Counted from the first letter of the stretch, positions 7,784 to 20,829 are shown. The stretch is 64,000 nucleotides of DNA from Hyphomicrobiales bacterium (GCA_021323775.1 JAJPKK010000316.1:1-64000); one strand, 5' to 3'. Numbers and translations are program-made. Notes: generated by a model not told the origin, from the letters alone.

Positions 7784-8965
7784 ATGGCGGAGTCGCCCAT
7801 TGCGTCGGTCGAGTTGCATCGCATCTCGCTTCCGACCCGCCGCGAGCATAAGTGGTCGGGCCTGACTGAACCGCTCGGCGGCTATGTCCTCGTCAAGGTC
7901 GCGGATGAAAATGGCGTGGCCGGCTGGGGAGAAGCGCCTGTCCTCAAGGACTGGGGCGGGGAGTTCGGCCGTTATTTCGGGGAGACCCCCGGCACAACCA
8001 TCAGCGTGATATCGCAGTATCTTGCAGGAGCTGTTTGCGGCTGCCCGCCGGGCGAAATAGCCGAGATTCACGAACGGATGGACCGTATGATCAAGGGCTT
8101 TCCATACGCCAAGGCGGCGCTTGAAATTGCGGCCTATGATCTGGCCGGGAAGCAGTGCGGTCTTCCCGTACATCGGCTTCTTGGCGGGGCGCTGCGCCGA
8201 AAGATTCCGGTCACACACTCCATCGGCCTCATCGGCTTTGAGCAGGCCGAGCGCGAAGCCGCGCAGGCGGTGCAGGAAGGCGTTCTCACCATCAAGATCA
8301 AAGTCGGCGTCGACCCGGATCGCGATGTCAAAATGGTCCGCCGGTTGCGGGACACGCTTGGTCCTCACATTGCGCTCTGCGTCGACGCAAATTGCGGCTA
8401 CCGCACAGTCGCTGAGGCGGTGCGCACGTTCAGACGCATGGAGCAAAGCAATCTCATCTATTTCGAGCAGCCCGTGGAAGGCATCGAGCGATTGGCAGAA
8501 GTCGCGCGCGCGATCGATGCGCCGGTAATGGCCGATGAAAGCGCCTGGAACGCTCACGACGTCATTCAGATCGCCGAAAAGCGCGCGGCGCAGATCGTTT
8601 CGATTTATACGACCAAGCCCGGCGGGCTCTATCGCGCCATGGAGGTCGCGGCCGTTGCGCGGGCGGCCGGCATCATCTGCAACGTCAACGGATCGGTCGA
8701 AACCGGCATCGGCAATCTCGCCAATCTGCAGTTTGCCGCGGCGGCGGCGCCGGTCGTGCTATCCTGCGTGGTCCCGGTGTCGACTCCGGCGCAAGCGCAG
8801 TCCCCGGGCAAAGTCGCAGGCATCTATTACAAGGACGATCTGATTGCCGAACCGATGCGCTTTGTTGACGGCGCAATTGAGCTTCCGTCCGGCGTCGGCA
8901 TGGGCATTGCGGCCGATGAGGAAAAAATTCGTCATTACACGATTGAGACCGTGAAGATCGGATAA
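7784..8965 (+). CDS. Mandelate racemase/muconate lactonizing enzyme family protein
   Basis: This 393-residue enolase-superfamily enzyme has the muconate-cycloisomerase pattern. The catalytic lysines are in TIKIKVGVD (about residue 170). The three metal ligands are in CVDANCGY, YFEQPVEG and MADESAWN, at about 207, 230 and 250. The end of the barrel carries NGSVETGIGN. It abstracts a proton alpha to a carboxylate; the substrate cannot be named. It lies three bases before a creatinase-like gene and ahead of a Bug receptor, suggesting a small operon for import and turnover of an organic acid. Confidence 0.9.
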   Translation: MAESPIASVELHRISLPTRREHKWSGLTEPLGGYVLVKVADENGVAGWGEAPVLKDWGGEFGRYFGETPGTTISVISQYLAGAVCGCPPGEIAEIHERMDRMIKGFPYAKAALEIAAYDLAGKQCGLPVHRLLGGALRRKIPVTHSIGLIGFEQAEREAAQAVQEGVLTIKIKVGVDPDRDVKMVRRLRDTLGPHIALCVDANCGYRTVAEAVRTFRRMEQSNLIYFEQPVEGIERLAEVARAIDAPVMADESAWNAHDVIQIAEKRAAQIVSIYTTKPGGLYRAMEVAAVARAAGIICNVNGSVETGIGNLANLQFAAAAAPVVLSCVVPVSTPAQAQSPGKVAGIYYKDDLIAEPMRFVDGAIELPSGVGMGIAADEEKIRHYTIETVKIG

Positions 8966-8968
8966 CCG

Positions 8969-10087
8969 ATGCGCCAGGAGGTTATCGCCCGGATCGTTCA
9001 CGCCATGCTTGACGTCGGACTCGACGCAATCGTCGCCGTCTCCCCGGAAAATTTCGCCTACGTCACCGGCTTCCTGTCGCCGACCCAACCGCTCATGCGT
9101 TGGCGCCATGCCATGGCGCTCGTCACCGCGGACGCGCAGGCCTCGCTCGTCAGCGTGGATATGGAGCAAAGCACAATTCGCGCCAAGGCGCCGCCTGGCG
9201 CCGAAATCGCGGTGTGGCGCGAATTTCAATTCGACGCAATGACAGTGCTCGCCGATCTCATGAACAAGCATAAGCTTACCGCTTCCCGCGTCGGCATTGA
9301 GATGGATTATCTTCCGGCCGCAGATTTCGCGGCACTTCAGGAGTTGCTGCCTCTGGTGCGTTTCGTTCCGGCGCAGCGGCTCCTGTCGCGGCTGCGCGAG
9401 ATCAAAACGCCAGCAGAGATCGAGGTCCTGCGCCGTCTGTCGCGGATCGCAGACCGGTCCATTACCGAAGCCTGCCGTGCGGCCGGCGCCGGATCGAGCG
9501 AGATGGATATCGCTGCCGCGCTGACACGCGGCGTTTACGAGCAGGGCGCCGAATATTTCAAGCTCATGATCGTGGCGACCGGCGAACGCAGCGTGTTTCC
9601 CAATGTCGGTCCGTCGGAGCGCGTGCTAAAAAAAGGCGACATCTGCCGCGTCGAGATCTTCCCAATGATCGCCGGCTATCACGCGGGCGTCTGCCGCACC
9701 GCCGCAATCGGCGCCGCGCCGCCGCAGGCGGAACGCATCTGGGCCAAGCTGACCGAGTGCAAGCATCTCCTCCTGGACGCGATCAAGCCAGGGGCCTCCA
9801 CCAGGAAGATCTATGAGATCTATCGCGACAAACTCGCCGAGCTTGACTTGCCTCCGATCTCATTCGTGGGCCACGGCATCGGCTTGCACCTCCACGAAGA
9901 TCCCTACCTCGGCCCGACTGAAGACCAGCCGCTCGAGGCCGGAATGGTGCTCGGCATCGAACCGCTCGTTTATGAGACCGGATTCGGTTTCGGGATGCAG
10001 AACAAGGACATGCTGCTGGTGACGCAGGGCGGCTGCGAAATCCTGTCCGATTATCTTGACACCGACGCGTTGCTGATCGTGGCGTGA
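8969..10087 (+). CDS. M24-fold protein, creatinase-like (metal ligands altered)
   Basis: This 372-residue protein has a creatinase N-terminal domain (about 1-145) and a pita-bread M24 domain. The His motif GHGIGLHLHEDPYLG is present at about residue 299. Where M24 peptidases have two Asp ligands, it reads VEIFPMIAGYHAGVCRTA, so both are replaced (Glu and Gly). The last Glu ligand also appears lost (GFGMQNKDMLLVT). Creatinase is the known metal-free branch, so an amidinohydrolase or amidohydrolase activity is more likely than Xaa-Pro peptidase. The gene is embedded in the enolase-superfamily/Bug operon. Confidence 0.85.
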   Translation: MRQEVIARIVHAMLDVGLDAIVAVSPENFAYVTGFLSPTQPLMRWRHAMALVTADAQASLVSVDMEQSTIRAKAPPGAEIAVWREFQFDAMTVLADLMNKHKLTASRVGIEMDYLPAADFAALQELLPLVRFVPAQRLLSRLREIKTPAEIEVLRRLSRIADRSITEACRAAGAGSSEMDIAAALTRGVYEQGAEYFKLMIVATGERSVFPNVGPSERVLKKGDICRVEIFPMIAGYHAGVCRTAAIGAAPPQAERIWAKLTECKHLLLDAIKPGASTRKIYEIYRDKLAELDLPPISFVGHGIGLHLHEDPYLGPTEDQPLEAGMVLGIEPLVYETGFGFGMQNKDMLLVTQGGCEILSDYLDTDALLIVA

Positions 10088-10098
10088 GGGATGCATCG

Positions 10099-11088
10099 AT
10101 GCGCAGACGTGACATGCTGACCGGTGCGATAGCAGCTTTTGGCGCCGTCTCGATCCCCTCTTCGACGGTGGGCGGCGAAGCGGATTACCCCAGACAGCCA
10201 ATTCGTCTTGTCGTGCCGCGGTCAGCGGGCGGCGTTGTCGACATTGTGGCGCGGTTGTGGGCCGAGCAGGTCAAGCAGCGCCTCAGCAATATCATCGTTG
10301 AAAACCAGGGCGGCGGCGGTGGACTGATCGCTGCGTCGACTGTTGCGCATGCAAAGCCTGATGGCTACACGCTGCTTGCCGGAACGACGAGCGAACTTGT
10401 TATCACTCCGGCGATCACCCCAAATCCGCCCTACGATCCTTTGCAGGATCTCATTCCGATTACCTTGATGGCCGAATCGGTTTCGGCACTGATGGTTCAC
10501 TCGTCTCTGCCCGTGCACAGCCTGCAAGAGCTCGTCGCCTATGACAGGGCCCATCCCGGCACGCTTGTCTATGGCTCGGCCGGCGTCGGCACGGCCGCGC
10601 ATCTGTGCGCTGAACTATTCAAGCAGCTTGCCGGGCTTCGCGACATCGTTCATGTCCCCTACCGCGGCGCCAACGCGGGACTGATCGACTTCTTTGCCGG
10701 CCGATTGCCGATGTTCGCGGCGAGCATTTCGCCGCAGGTACTGGCCATGCACAGCAACGGCACGATTCGCGTCCTCGTTGCCGGTACTGATCACCGACTG
10801 AGGGCCGCGCCGGACATCCCGATCGGCTCTGACGTTGGCTTCCCCGAGTTGATTACCGTCCAGTTTATGGGGCTGTTTGCTCCGCGCGGAACCCCAGAGC
10901 CCATCGTTCAAGCAGTTGCTGCGGTGAGTCATGATATCCTGCTGAAACCGGATGTTCAGCAAAGGTTGATCGAGGACGGCTTTGAGCCCCTGACCGATTC
11001 GGGGCCTGAGAAAGCAGCCAATTTCATCCGCGAAGAATTGGTCCGCTGGACGCCGGTGCTGAAAGCCTCGGGCCTCAGCGGGGGTTAG
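10099..11088 (+). CDS. Bug-type tripartite tricarboxylate transporter receptor
   Basis: The 329-residue protein has the Bug signature pattern: YPRQPIRLVVPRSAGGVVD, then NQGGGGGLIAAS, KPDGYTLLAG, YGSAGVGTAAHL and HVPYRGANAG. The N-terminus MRRRDMLTGAIAAFG looks like a twin-arginine signal. I start at the ATG at 10099, because an upstream GTG overlaps the preceding stop. Bug proteins bind small carboxylates in the periplasm. No TctA/TctB membrane partner is in the window, as is common for these expanded families. Confidence 0.9.
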   Translation: MRRRDMLTGAIAAFGAVSIPSSTVGGEADYPRQPIRLVVPRSAGGVVDIVARLWAEQVKQRLSNIIVENQGGGGGLIAASTVAHAKPDGYTLLAGTTSELVITPAITPNPPYDPLQDLIPITLMAESVSALMVHSSLPVHSLQELVAYDRAHPGTLVYGSAGVGTAAHLCAELFKQLAGLRDIVHVPYRGANAGLIDFFAGRLPMFAASISPQVLAMHSNGTIRVLVAGTDHRLRAAPDIPIGSDVGFPELITVQFMGLFAPRGTPEPIVQAVAAVSHDILLKPDVQQRLIEDGFEPLTDSGPEKAANFIREELVRWTPVLKASGLSGG

Positions 11089-11117
11089 AGCGGATTCAGA
11101 GTGTGTTGCGCTCATAG

Positions 11118-11579
11118 AGGTCGCGCAGGGGGCAAAGGAACCAGATCGGCTGCGCGCTCTGCCATACGCCGCAGATGCAGACCGCGCCGGTCACGAACAG
11201 CGCCGTTCTCCAGAATCGGCCGGTCAACCTCTACTCGGACCTGATGTTGCATAAGATGGGCCCCGGACTCGCGGACAACATCCCGCAGGGGTTCGCCGGT
11301 CCCGACGAGTTCCGCACGACGCCGCTGTGGGGCGTCGGACAGCGCATGTTCTTCCTGCATGATGGACGCACCAGCGACCTCCTGCAGGCGATCGAGGCGC
11401 ATTTCTCGACGTCGGACTTGACCGAGGTGACGCTTTCGGCCCAGCTCCTTGTTGGACTGTCTTGCCTCGCGACCAACGGCGGATTTGCGGCGTCGGAAGC
11501 CAATGCGGTGATCCAGAATTTCAACGCCCTGTCCGTAAGCGACAAACAGGCCGTGCTCGACTTCCTGCGGTCGCTGTGA
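11118..11579 (+). pseudogene. 5'-truncated di-haem c-type oxidoreductase remnant
   Basis: Only the C-terminal part of a di-haem thiol oxidoreductase/peroxidase-like protein remains. The haem motif CALCH is at 11151-11165, upstream of the only in-frame ATG (11175). Then come NLYSDLMLHKMGPGLAD, FRTTPLWGVGQRMFFLHDGR and an LLDFLRSL-like end. An in-frame TAG at 11115 and the missing first haem domain and signal peptide mark it as a relic. Family members are normally several times longer. It might still be read as a 134-residue fragment, but that would lack the haem site. Confidence 0.75.
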
Positions 11580-11617
11580 TGCGGGACGGGGAGGGATGGG
11601 GTCGCTCGCCCAACCCA

Positions 11618-14395
11618 CTACGCCACCTCGTTCCCCTCCTCCTCGCTCAGCCGGTCCACCGCCACCACGCGTTCGCCTTCGGCGGTGTTGAATACAATCA
11701 CGCCCCTGGTCTTGCGGCCCTTGATGCTGATCTCGGCGACGTTGCAGCGAATGAGCTGGCCGCCGTCGGTGACCAGCATGAGCTGGTCGGATTCCTCGAC
11801 CGGGAATGATGCCACCAGGCGGCCGATCTTGGGCCGCAGCGCGCCGTCGCGCTCGCGGTTGTCCATGGCGACGATGCCTTTGCCGCCGCGGCCCGTGGTG
11901 CGGTACTCGTATGACGAGGTGCGCTTGCCGTAGCCGCGCTCCGACACCGTGAGCACGAACTGCTCGGCCGTGGAAAGATCCACGTAGCGCTGCTCGCCAA
12001 GTTCGATGGCGCCGGCTTCCTCCAGCTCAGGCTCGACGCCGGGCGCCTCCTCAAGACCAGGCTCGGCCTCGGCCGCTTCCTCCGCCGTTTCTTCGAGGCC
12101 GCGGCGCACAGCATTGGCGCGCTTCAGATAGGCCGCGCGCTCCTCGCTGGTAGCCTCCACATGGCGCAGGATCGACAGCGAGATCACCTTGTCGCCATTG
12201 TCGAGCGCGATGCCGCGCACCCCCATGGAGGTGCGGCCGGTGAACACCCGCACGTCGTCGACCGGGAAACGGATGCACTGGCCGATGGCGGTGGTGAGCA
12301 GCACGTCGTCCTTGTCGGTGCAGATTTGGACGTCGACGATCGCCTCGCCTTCGTCGAGCCTCATGGCAAGCATGCCGGAGCGGCGCACCTCGACGAAATC
12401 CGACAGCTTGTTGCGCCGGACCGTGCCGCGCGTGGTGGCGAACATGACGTCGAGATTAGCCCAGGTCGATTCATCCTCGGGCAGCGGCATGATAGTGGTG
12501 ATGCGCTCGTCCTGCGCGAGCGGCAGGATGTTAATCAGCGCCTTGCCGCGCGCCTGCGGAGCAGCCAGCGGCAATCGCCATACCTTCTCCTTGTAGACCT
12601 GGCCGCGCGAGGAGAAAAACAGCACCGGCGCATGGGTGTTGGCGACGAACAGCCGCGCGACGAAATCCTCTTCGCGGGTCTGCATGCCGGCGCGGCCCTT
12701 GCCGCCGCGGCGCTGCGCCCGATAGGTCGACAGCGGCACGCGCTTGACGTAGCCCGCATGGGAGACGGTAACGACCATGTCCTCGCGCTGGATCAGGTCC
12801 TCATCTTCCATCTCGCCTTCCTGATCAAGGATCTCGGTGCGGCGAGGCGTGGCGAACTCCTCCTTGACGGCGATCATCTCTGCCTTGACGATCGCCTGGA
12901 TGCGGGCGCGCGAGCGCAGGATGTCGAGATAGTCGGCGATCTCAGCGGCGAGCTTATCCAGCTCGTCCTTGATCTCGTCGCGGCCAAGCGCGGTGAGCCG
13001 CTGGAGGCGCAGATCGAGGATCGCGCGCGCCTGCTGGTCGGAAAGGCGCGCCGTGCCCGCCTCGGAAACCCGGTGGCGCGGATCGTCGATCAGGGCCATC
13101 AGCGTGGCGACCGCGGCGGCCGGCCATTCGCGCGACATCAGGGCTTCGCGTGCCGCATTCGCATCCGGCGAGGTCCGGATCATTTGGATGACCTCGTCGA
13201 TATTGGCCACCGCGATGGCAAGTCCGACGAGAATGTGGGCGCGGTCGCGCGCCTTGTTGAGCAGGAACTTGGTGCGCCTTGACACCACCTCTTCGCGGAA
13301 GGCCACGAAAGAGGCCAACAGGTCCTTGAGCGACATCACCTGCGGGCGGCCGCCGTCGAGCGCCACCACATTGGCCGGAAACGAAGACTGCAACGTAGTG
13401 AAGCGGTAGAGCTGGTTGAGCACGACATCCGGCTCAGCGTCGCGGCGCAGCTCGATCACCACCCGATACCCGTCGCGGTCGGACTCGTCGCGCATCTCGG
13501 CAATGCCGTCGATCTTCTTTTCGCGGACCAGCTCCCCGATCCGCTCCACCATGTTGGCCTTGTTCACCTGGTAGGGAATTTCGGTGATGATGATGGCTTC
13601 GCGCTCGCGGCGGAGCGTTTCCATATGATATTTGCCGCGCACGGTGATGGAGCCGCGCCCGAGATGATAGGCCGCGCGGATGCCGGCGCGGCCCAGAATG
13701 ACGCCGCCGGTCGGGAAGTCCGGGCCCGGAATGATCTTGATGAGATCGTCGACCGAGAGAGCGGGATCGTCGATCAGCGCGACGGCGCCGTCGATCACCT
13801 CGCCCAGATTGTGGGGCGGAATATTGGTCGCCATGCCGACCGCGATGCCGCCGGCGCCGTTGACGAGGAGGTTCGGGAATCGCGCCGGAAGCACCAGCGG
13901 CTCGCGTTCGGAATTATCGTAGTTGGCGACGAAATCGACGGTGTCCTTGTCGAGGTCTTCGACCAGCGCTTCGGCGACCTTTTCCAGCCGCACTTCGGTG
14001 TAGCGCTTGGCCGCCGGCGGGTCGCCGTCCACCGAGCCGAAATTACCTTGCCCGTCGATGAGCGGCAGGCGCATAGAGAACTCCTGCGCCATGCGCACGA
14101 GCGCGTCATAGACCGCTTGGTCGCCGTGGGGATGGTATTTACCGATGACGTCGCCGACCACGCGCGCCGACTTGCGATACGGCTTGTTCCAGTCGTAGCC
14201 GTTCTCGTGCATCGAATAGAGGATGCGGCGATGCACGGGCTTGAGGCCGTCGCGGGCATCCGGCAACGCCCGCGCCACGATCACGCTCATCGCGTAATCG
14301 AGGTAGGAGCGCTTCATTTCGTCTGTAATAGAAACCGGCCGGATATCAGACGGCCCTGAGCCGGGCGCGCCGGATTGATGATCTGAATCTGACAA
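11618..14395 (-). CDS. gyrA: DNA gyrase subunit A
   Basis: The 925-residue product starts with [20 protein letters not shown] and has the catalytic Tyr in [10 protein letters not shown] at about residue 135. The quinolone-resistance region reads [18 protein letters not shown], with Gln where E. coli has Ser83; I believe this is usual in Rhizobiales. The GyrA-box QRRGGKG is at about 555. The C-terminal beta-pinwheel follows and is interrupted by an acidic stretch rich in E and A (about 780-815). With GyrB it introduces negative supercoils. The gene is divergent from marC. Confidence 0.97.
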   Translation of the reverse strand: MSDSDHQSGAPGSGPSDIRPVSITDEMKRSYLDYAMSVIVARALPDARDGLKPVHRRILYSMHENGYDWNKPYRKSARVVGDVIGKYHPHGDQAVYDALVRMAQEFSMRLPLIDGQGNFGSVDGDPPAAKRYTEVRLEKVAEALVEDLDKDTVDFVANYDNSEREPLVLPARFPNLLVNGAGGIAVGMATNIPPHNLGEVIDGAVALIDDPALSVDDLIKIIPGPDFPTGGVILGRAGIRAAYHLGRGSITVRGKYHMETLRREREAIIITEIPYQVNKANMVERIGELVREKKIDGIAEMRDESDRDGYRVVIELRRDAEPDVVLNQLYRFTTLQSSFPANVVALDGGRPQVMSLKDLLASFVAFREEVVSRRTKFLLNKARDRAHILVGLAIAVANIDEVIQMIRTSPDANAAREALMSREWPAAAVATLMALIDDPRHRVSEAGTARLSDQQARAILDLRLQRLTALGRDEIKDELDKLAAEIADYLDILRSRARIQAIVKAEMIAVKEEFATPRRTEILDQEGEMEDEDLIQREDMVVTVSHAGYVKRVPLSTYRAQRRGGKGRAGMQTREEDFVARLFVANTHAPVLFFSSRGQVYKEKVWRLPLAAPQARGKALINILPLAQDERITTIMPLPEDESTWANLDVMFATTRGTVRRNKLSDFVEVRRSGMLAMRLDEGEAIVDVQICTDKDDVLLTTAIGQCIRFPVDDVRVFTGRTSMGVRGIALDNGDKVISLSILRHVEATSEERAAYLKRANAVRRGLEETAEEAAEAEPGLEEAPGVEPELEEAGAIELGEQRYVDLSTAEQFVLTVSERGYGKRTSSYEYRTTGRGGKGIVAMDNRERDGALRPKIGRLVASFPVEESDQLMLVTDGGQLIRCNVAEISIKGRKTRGVIVFNTAEGERVVAVDRLSEEEGNEVA

Positions 14396-14564
14396 GGGTG
14401 GAGAACCGCAGGTGAATCTTTTGACTGTCTGTGATTTTTAGATAGCGTATCCGGGCTGCAAATGCCACCCTGCCCGGCTCTTCTTGGTGCAAATTTATGT
14501 TAACAATTTCAGTAGCTTGAACTCTCGACGCCATCTGAACGAAGCCGAAGCCTACCGGGGGGCC

Positions 14565-15191
14565 ATGCCGCTCGAATATCTCATCTCCGCGGCGGTCACC
14601 CTCTTCGTGGTGGTCGACCCGATCGGCTTGGCGCCGACCTTCCTGTCAGTGACGACCGGAATTCCCGATGGCGCACGCCGCGACGTGGCGTTGCGCGCTG
14701 CCGTTATCGCAGGCGCGATCCTCGCCGGCGCCGCCTTGATCGGCGACTGGCTGCTGCGCCAGCTTGGCATCACGCTGCCGGCGTTCCGCATCGCGGGCGG
14801 GCTTCTCCTGTTCTCGATCGCGTCCGAAATGGTCCTGGGGGTGCGCATCGAGCGGCAATCCCGTGACGCCGAGCAGGCGATCGAAGAGCATGTGCGCAAC
14901 ATCGCGGCGTTCCCGCTCGCGACTCCGCTGCTGGCGGGTCCCGGCGCTCTCACCGCCACGGTCCTGCTGGCCGGCCAAGCCGCGCTTCGGCCGATCTATC
15001 TTGCGACCCTGGTCGGCGTGATTGTCGCCATAGTGGCCCTCTGCCTCGTCGTGTTTCGGCTCGCCACCAAGATCGGAGCGGCGCTCGGCACGACCGGCAG
15101 CACCCTGCTGTCGCGGCTTCAGGGGGTGCTGTTGGCGTCGCTGGCGGTGCAATACGTCATTGACGGACTGCGGGCGGTGTTAGGGGGGTGA
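14565..15191 (+). CDS. MarC/NAAT family integral membrane protein
   Basis: This 208-residue protein has six hydrophobic segments. It contains the family motifs VVDPIGLAPTFLSVT near the N-terminus and FPLATPLLAGPGALTA in the middle, both typical of MarC (UPF0056). The ATG at 14565 follows a G-rich ribosome-binding site and begins the first membrane helix region. The function of the family is unsettled; an old link to antibiotic resistance was withdrawn. It is divergent from gyrA and convergent with ssb. Confidence 0.9.
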   Translation: MPLEYLISAAVTLFVVVDPIGLAPTFLSVTTGIPDGARRDVALRAAVIAGAILAGAALIGDWLLRQLGITLPAFRIAGGLLLFSIASEMVLGVRIERQSRDAEQAIEEHVRNIAAFPLATPLLAGPGALTATVLLAGQAALRPIYLATLVGVIVAIVALCLVVFRLATKIGAALGTTGSTLLSRLQGVLLASLAVQYVIDGLRAVLGG

Positions 15192-15199
15192 GGATGGGT

Positions 15200-15290
15200 T
15201 GAGCCGCCGGGTCTCCGCGAAACCCCTTGAGGCTGTTCCACATGGCTCTGCTGATGATGGGGTTCGCTGTGGCTCAACCTACGAGTCAAT
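15200..15290. repeat. Copy of the GGGTTGAGC...GCTCAACC inverted repeat
   Basis: Between the convergent marC and ssb genes lies GGGTTGAGCCGCCGGGTCTC, answered 70 bases later by GGGTTCGCTGTGGCTCAACC. This is a degenerate copy of the family best seen at 20875-20980 and 55924-56012. It may fold as a bidirectional transcription stop, but no T-run is present. Confidence 0.55.
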
Positions 15291-15292
15291 CC

Positions 15293-15793
15293 TCAGAACG
15301 GAACTTCATCGTTCATGTCATCGCGCATTCCGGCGCCCGCCAAGGCGGGCTGGCGCGCCGGGCTGCGGCCGCCGAACGATCCGAAATTCGAGCCGTTGTC
15401 GTCCGGGCCAAAATCTCCCCCGGCGCTGCCGCCGCCAGCGCCTGCGCGATCCAGCATGGTCAGCTGGCCGGCGAACCCCTGCAGCACCACCTCGGTGGTG
15501 TAACGGTCCTGACCCTGCTGATCCTGCCACTTTCTCGTCTGCAACTGGCCCTCGACGTAGACCTTTGCGCCCTTCTTCAAATATTGCTCGGCTATCTTGG
15601 CTAAATTCTCATTGAAGATCACCACGCGGTGCCACTCGGTCCGTTCGCGGCGCTCACCGGTCATCTTGTCGCGCCAGGTGTCAGTGGTCGCCAGCCGAAG
15701 ATTGGCGATGGGCCGGCCGTCCTGGGTCCGACGGATTTCGGGATCGGCGCCGAGATTGCCGATGAGGATGACCTTATTGACGCAGCCTCCCAT
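15293..15793 (-). CDS. ssb: Single-stranded DNA-binding protein
   Basis: The 166-residue protein has the OB-fold start [20 protein letters not shown] and the core [20 protein letters not shown] Gly/Ala-rich linker follows, then the acidic partner-binding tip DDMNDEVPF. It coats single-stranded DNA in replication, repair and recombination. In related bacteria ssb and uvrA are often divergent neighbours. Here an outer-membrane protein gene lies between them, and the LexA box is about 250 bases upstream of ssb. Confidence 0.97.
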   Translation of the reverse strand: MGGCVNKVILIGNLGADPEIRRTQDGRPIANLRLATTDTWRDKMTGERRERTEWHRVVIFNENLAKIAEQYLKKGAKVYVEGQLQTRKWQDQQGQDRYTTEVVLQGFAGQLTMLDRAGAGGGSAGGDFGPDDNGSNFGSFGGRSPARQPALAGAGMRDDMNDEVPF

Positions 15794-16043
15794 GTCTTAT
15801 CTCCAGTTCTCCGTTCTCCATTGCGCGTGATGACGCCGTTCCCAGTCGATGTCTGCTCGTGCCAATATCTCGTCCCCAGATCAGCGCTCAATCGCACTCC
15901 TGCGACACCCTGCGACGAACGACACCCTGCGACAAAGCCTGCTCCGACGCGAGCGCCGCAATCGCCGCGGACGGCGTTACCCACAACTGCTTTGCCTGCG
16001 GACAGGCAGAGCCTGTCCCTCAACGGCCAGTTGCAGGAACAAT

Positions 16044-16058
16044 GTTCTTTATTTGTTC
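16044..16058. promoter_or_regulatory. LexA (SOS) box, GTTC-N7-GTTC
   Basis: GTTCTTTATTTGTTC is an exact match to the alphaproteobacterial direct-repeat LexA operator, known from Rhizobiales recA and uvrA. It lies between ssb (minus strand, start 15793) and the outer-membrane gene (plus strand, start 16290). The surrounding bases are unusually AT-rich, as expected for a promoter. It probably controls ssb, the divergent gene, or both. Confidence 0.75.
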
Positions 16059-16289
16059 TTATCATCAATGATTGCTTGACGCAAGTGCCTGCGTGGGCCG
16101 GAACGGATGCCGCAGTCGTGCCAAAGTCATTCGCTGAATTTTGGCACACGTGGTCGCGCCGCGGCCGAAATCTGGCAATTAAGAGGAGAGCCGCAAACTT
16201 AATCCTATCTTCTGTTGCACGTCGGTGACAGCATTTTTTGAGTCGCCAAACTAACATGCCGCCCCGACAAACAACGCGGAGGGGAAATC

Positions 16290-16976
16290 ATGGTGAGTGG
16301 AAAGCTGGCGCTCGCAAATTCTGTTGCCGCAGGCGCACTGGCGCTTTCGTTTTGCACCTGCGCAGGTGCTGCGGATCTGACGCGACGCCCGCCACCTCCT
16401 CCCTTGATGCCTGTCCCCATGTGGAAGGGATTATATGTGGGCGGCCACATCGGCGGCGTAACCACCAGCGAGACTGCGACGGACATTTTCGGCTTTTCGG
16501 CTTCGCCCGATCCGAGCGGCTTCCTCGGCGGCGCGCAAGTGGGATACAATTATCAGGTCGCGCCTAATTGGCTCATCGGCATCGAGGGTGAATTTTCCGG
16601 GACCTCGGCAAGCGGCACAAGCGTGGGCTTCCAAAGCGATCACCGTTGGTACTCCACGCTGGACGCCCGGTGGGGCTATGTGATGGGGAGCTGGCTGCTC
16701 TACGCAAAGGGCGGCGGCGCCTGGATGAACGCCGACTATTCCGTGCCGGGCGAGTCGGTCAACGTCACGCGCGGCGGCTGGAACATTGGGGCGGGCGCCG
16801 AGTTTATGCTTGCGCCGCAGTGGTCCGCCAAGGCCGAGTATACCTTCCTCGACTTCGGCAACGATACTGTCGGATTCCCGTTTACGGGACCGGTGGCCGT
16901 GGATACTCGGGTGCATGAGTTCAAGTTCGGCGTGAACTATCATTTTGCGCCGGGAGCCGTGTTCGGTCGTTGGTGA
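16290..16976 (+). CDS. Outer-membrane beta-barrel protein (Omp25/Omp31-like)
   Basis: This 228-residue protein has a signal peptide ending in CTCAGAADL and a short proline-rich segment. An eight-strand barrel of the Omp25/Omp31 type begins at WKGLYVGGHIGG. Further strands include GAQVGYNYQVAPNWLIGIEG, AKAEYTFLDFG and the final HEFKFGVNYHF. It sits between ssb and uvrA and ends in a strong terminator. A surface structural or adhesion role is typical of the family. Confidence 0.88.
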   Translation: MVSGKLALANSVAAGALALSFCTCAGAADLTRRPPPPPLMPVPMWKGLYVGGHIGGVTTSETATDIFGFSASPDPSGFLGGAQVGYNYQVAPNWLIGIEGEFSGTSASGTSVGFQSDHRWYSTLDARWGYVMGSWLLYAKGGGAWMNADYSVPGESVNVTRGGWNIGAGAEFMLAPQWSAKAEYTFLDFGNDTVGFPFTGPVAVDTRVHEFKFGVNYHFAPGAVFGRW

Positions 16977-16998
16977 GCTGGGGGCTCACGCTGAGGGG

Positions 16999-17036
16999 AA
17001 AGGGCCGGCAATCCAGCCGGCCCTTTCGGTTTTATA
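16999..17036 (+). terminator. Rho-independent terminator after the beta-barrel gene
   Basis: An 11-base-pair stem, AAAGGGCCGGC / GCCGGCCCTTT, with a six-base loop is followed by CGGTTTT. It starts 23 bases past the stop codon and isolates this gene from uvrA. Confidence 0.85.
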
Positions 17037-17260
17037 AGGATCGCGGCAAACACTTAGAGTGATCTCTCAAAAATTACTGACACGTCGAAAAGTCGGATAA
17101 GCGGCTCGCGCCACGAGTTGTCCACATCCCCGGCGCACAGGTTAGGTCCGCGGCGCTCCGCACTGGCGAAAGCGGCCGGCAGCCACTAGGTTGGGCGCAC
17201 GGGGGTCGCCGGCCGGGTCCCCGACCGCCAAACTTAAAGCTTCGAGCGGACGCCGGAAAC

Positions 17261-20371
<3,111 letters not shown>

Positions 20372-20475
20372 TGGGACTTCCGCCACACATACGATATTCT
20401 CTCACGCAGCGTCCGCCCGGCCGCCGAAACGGACCAATATCCGCTCGGTCCCGCGGCCTGAAAATCACCATGCCC

Positions 20476-20829
20476 TCAATAACTAATCACCCGCGCATCC
20501 GCCCCCTTCGCGGCGGCGTGGAAATCGTTCATGCCGCCAAGCTTGATGCGGCGATCCAGCGAGGCGGCGGCAAGGCCGCGAACCTCGACGCAGGGCTTGC
20601 AGGCCCAAAGCGTGACCTTGGGATGCGCGGCCACCTCTTCGTAGCGGTTCGGCGGCCCGACCGGCACCAGCTTCGCGCCCGCCCCTTCGACCGCCATGTG
20701 GACGGCGTCATGGAACAGCATCAGCGTCACCTGGTCGCCCGCCTGCACCGCGGAAGCGGCGAAGATGAACGGCAGCATGGCGCGGGTCGGGTCGGTCGGC
20801 CCCCATGTGGCGGAAATGACGAAGTGCAT
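20476..20829 (-). CDS. DsrE/DsrF-like family protein
   Basis: The 117-residue protein has the DsrE-like layout. A first strand (MHFVISATWG) is followed by a helix around DPTRAMLPFIFAASAVQAG, then a strand TLMLFHDAVHM. The CxxC-type segment ACKPCVEVRG is at about residues 75-85. Family members bind or relay sulfur or act as small peroxiredoxin-like proteins. No sulfur-oxidation gene is adjacent, so the role is open. It is convergent with uvrA. Confidence 0.75.
   Translation of the reverse strand: MHFVISATWGPTDPTRAMLPFIFAASAVQAGDQVTLMLFHDAVHMAVEGAGAKLVPVGPPNRYEEVAAHPKVTLWACKPCVEVRGLAAASLDRRIKLGGMNDFHAAAKGADARVISY

Noticed and set aside
12005-12110. Acidic insertion in the GyrA C-terminal domain as a foreign insert
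   Set aside because: It is low-complexity Glu/Ala sequence without palindromes, and variable acidic loops are common in this domain.
14421-14450. Possible sigma-70 promoter TTGACT...GCGTAT for marC
   Set aside because: The spacing is acceptable only with a very poor -10, so I did not list it.
15903-15935. GACACCCTGCGAC repeated twice as a possible iteron or CRISPR remnant
   Set aside because: There are only two units with an irregular gap and no spacer structure.
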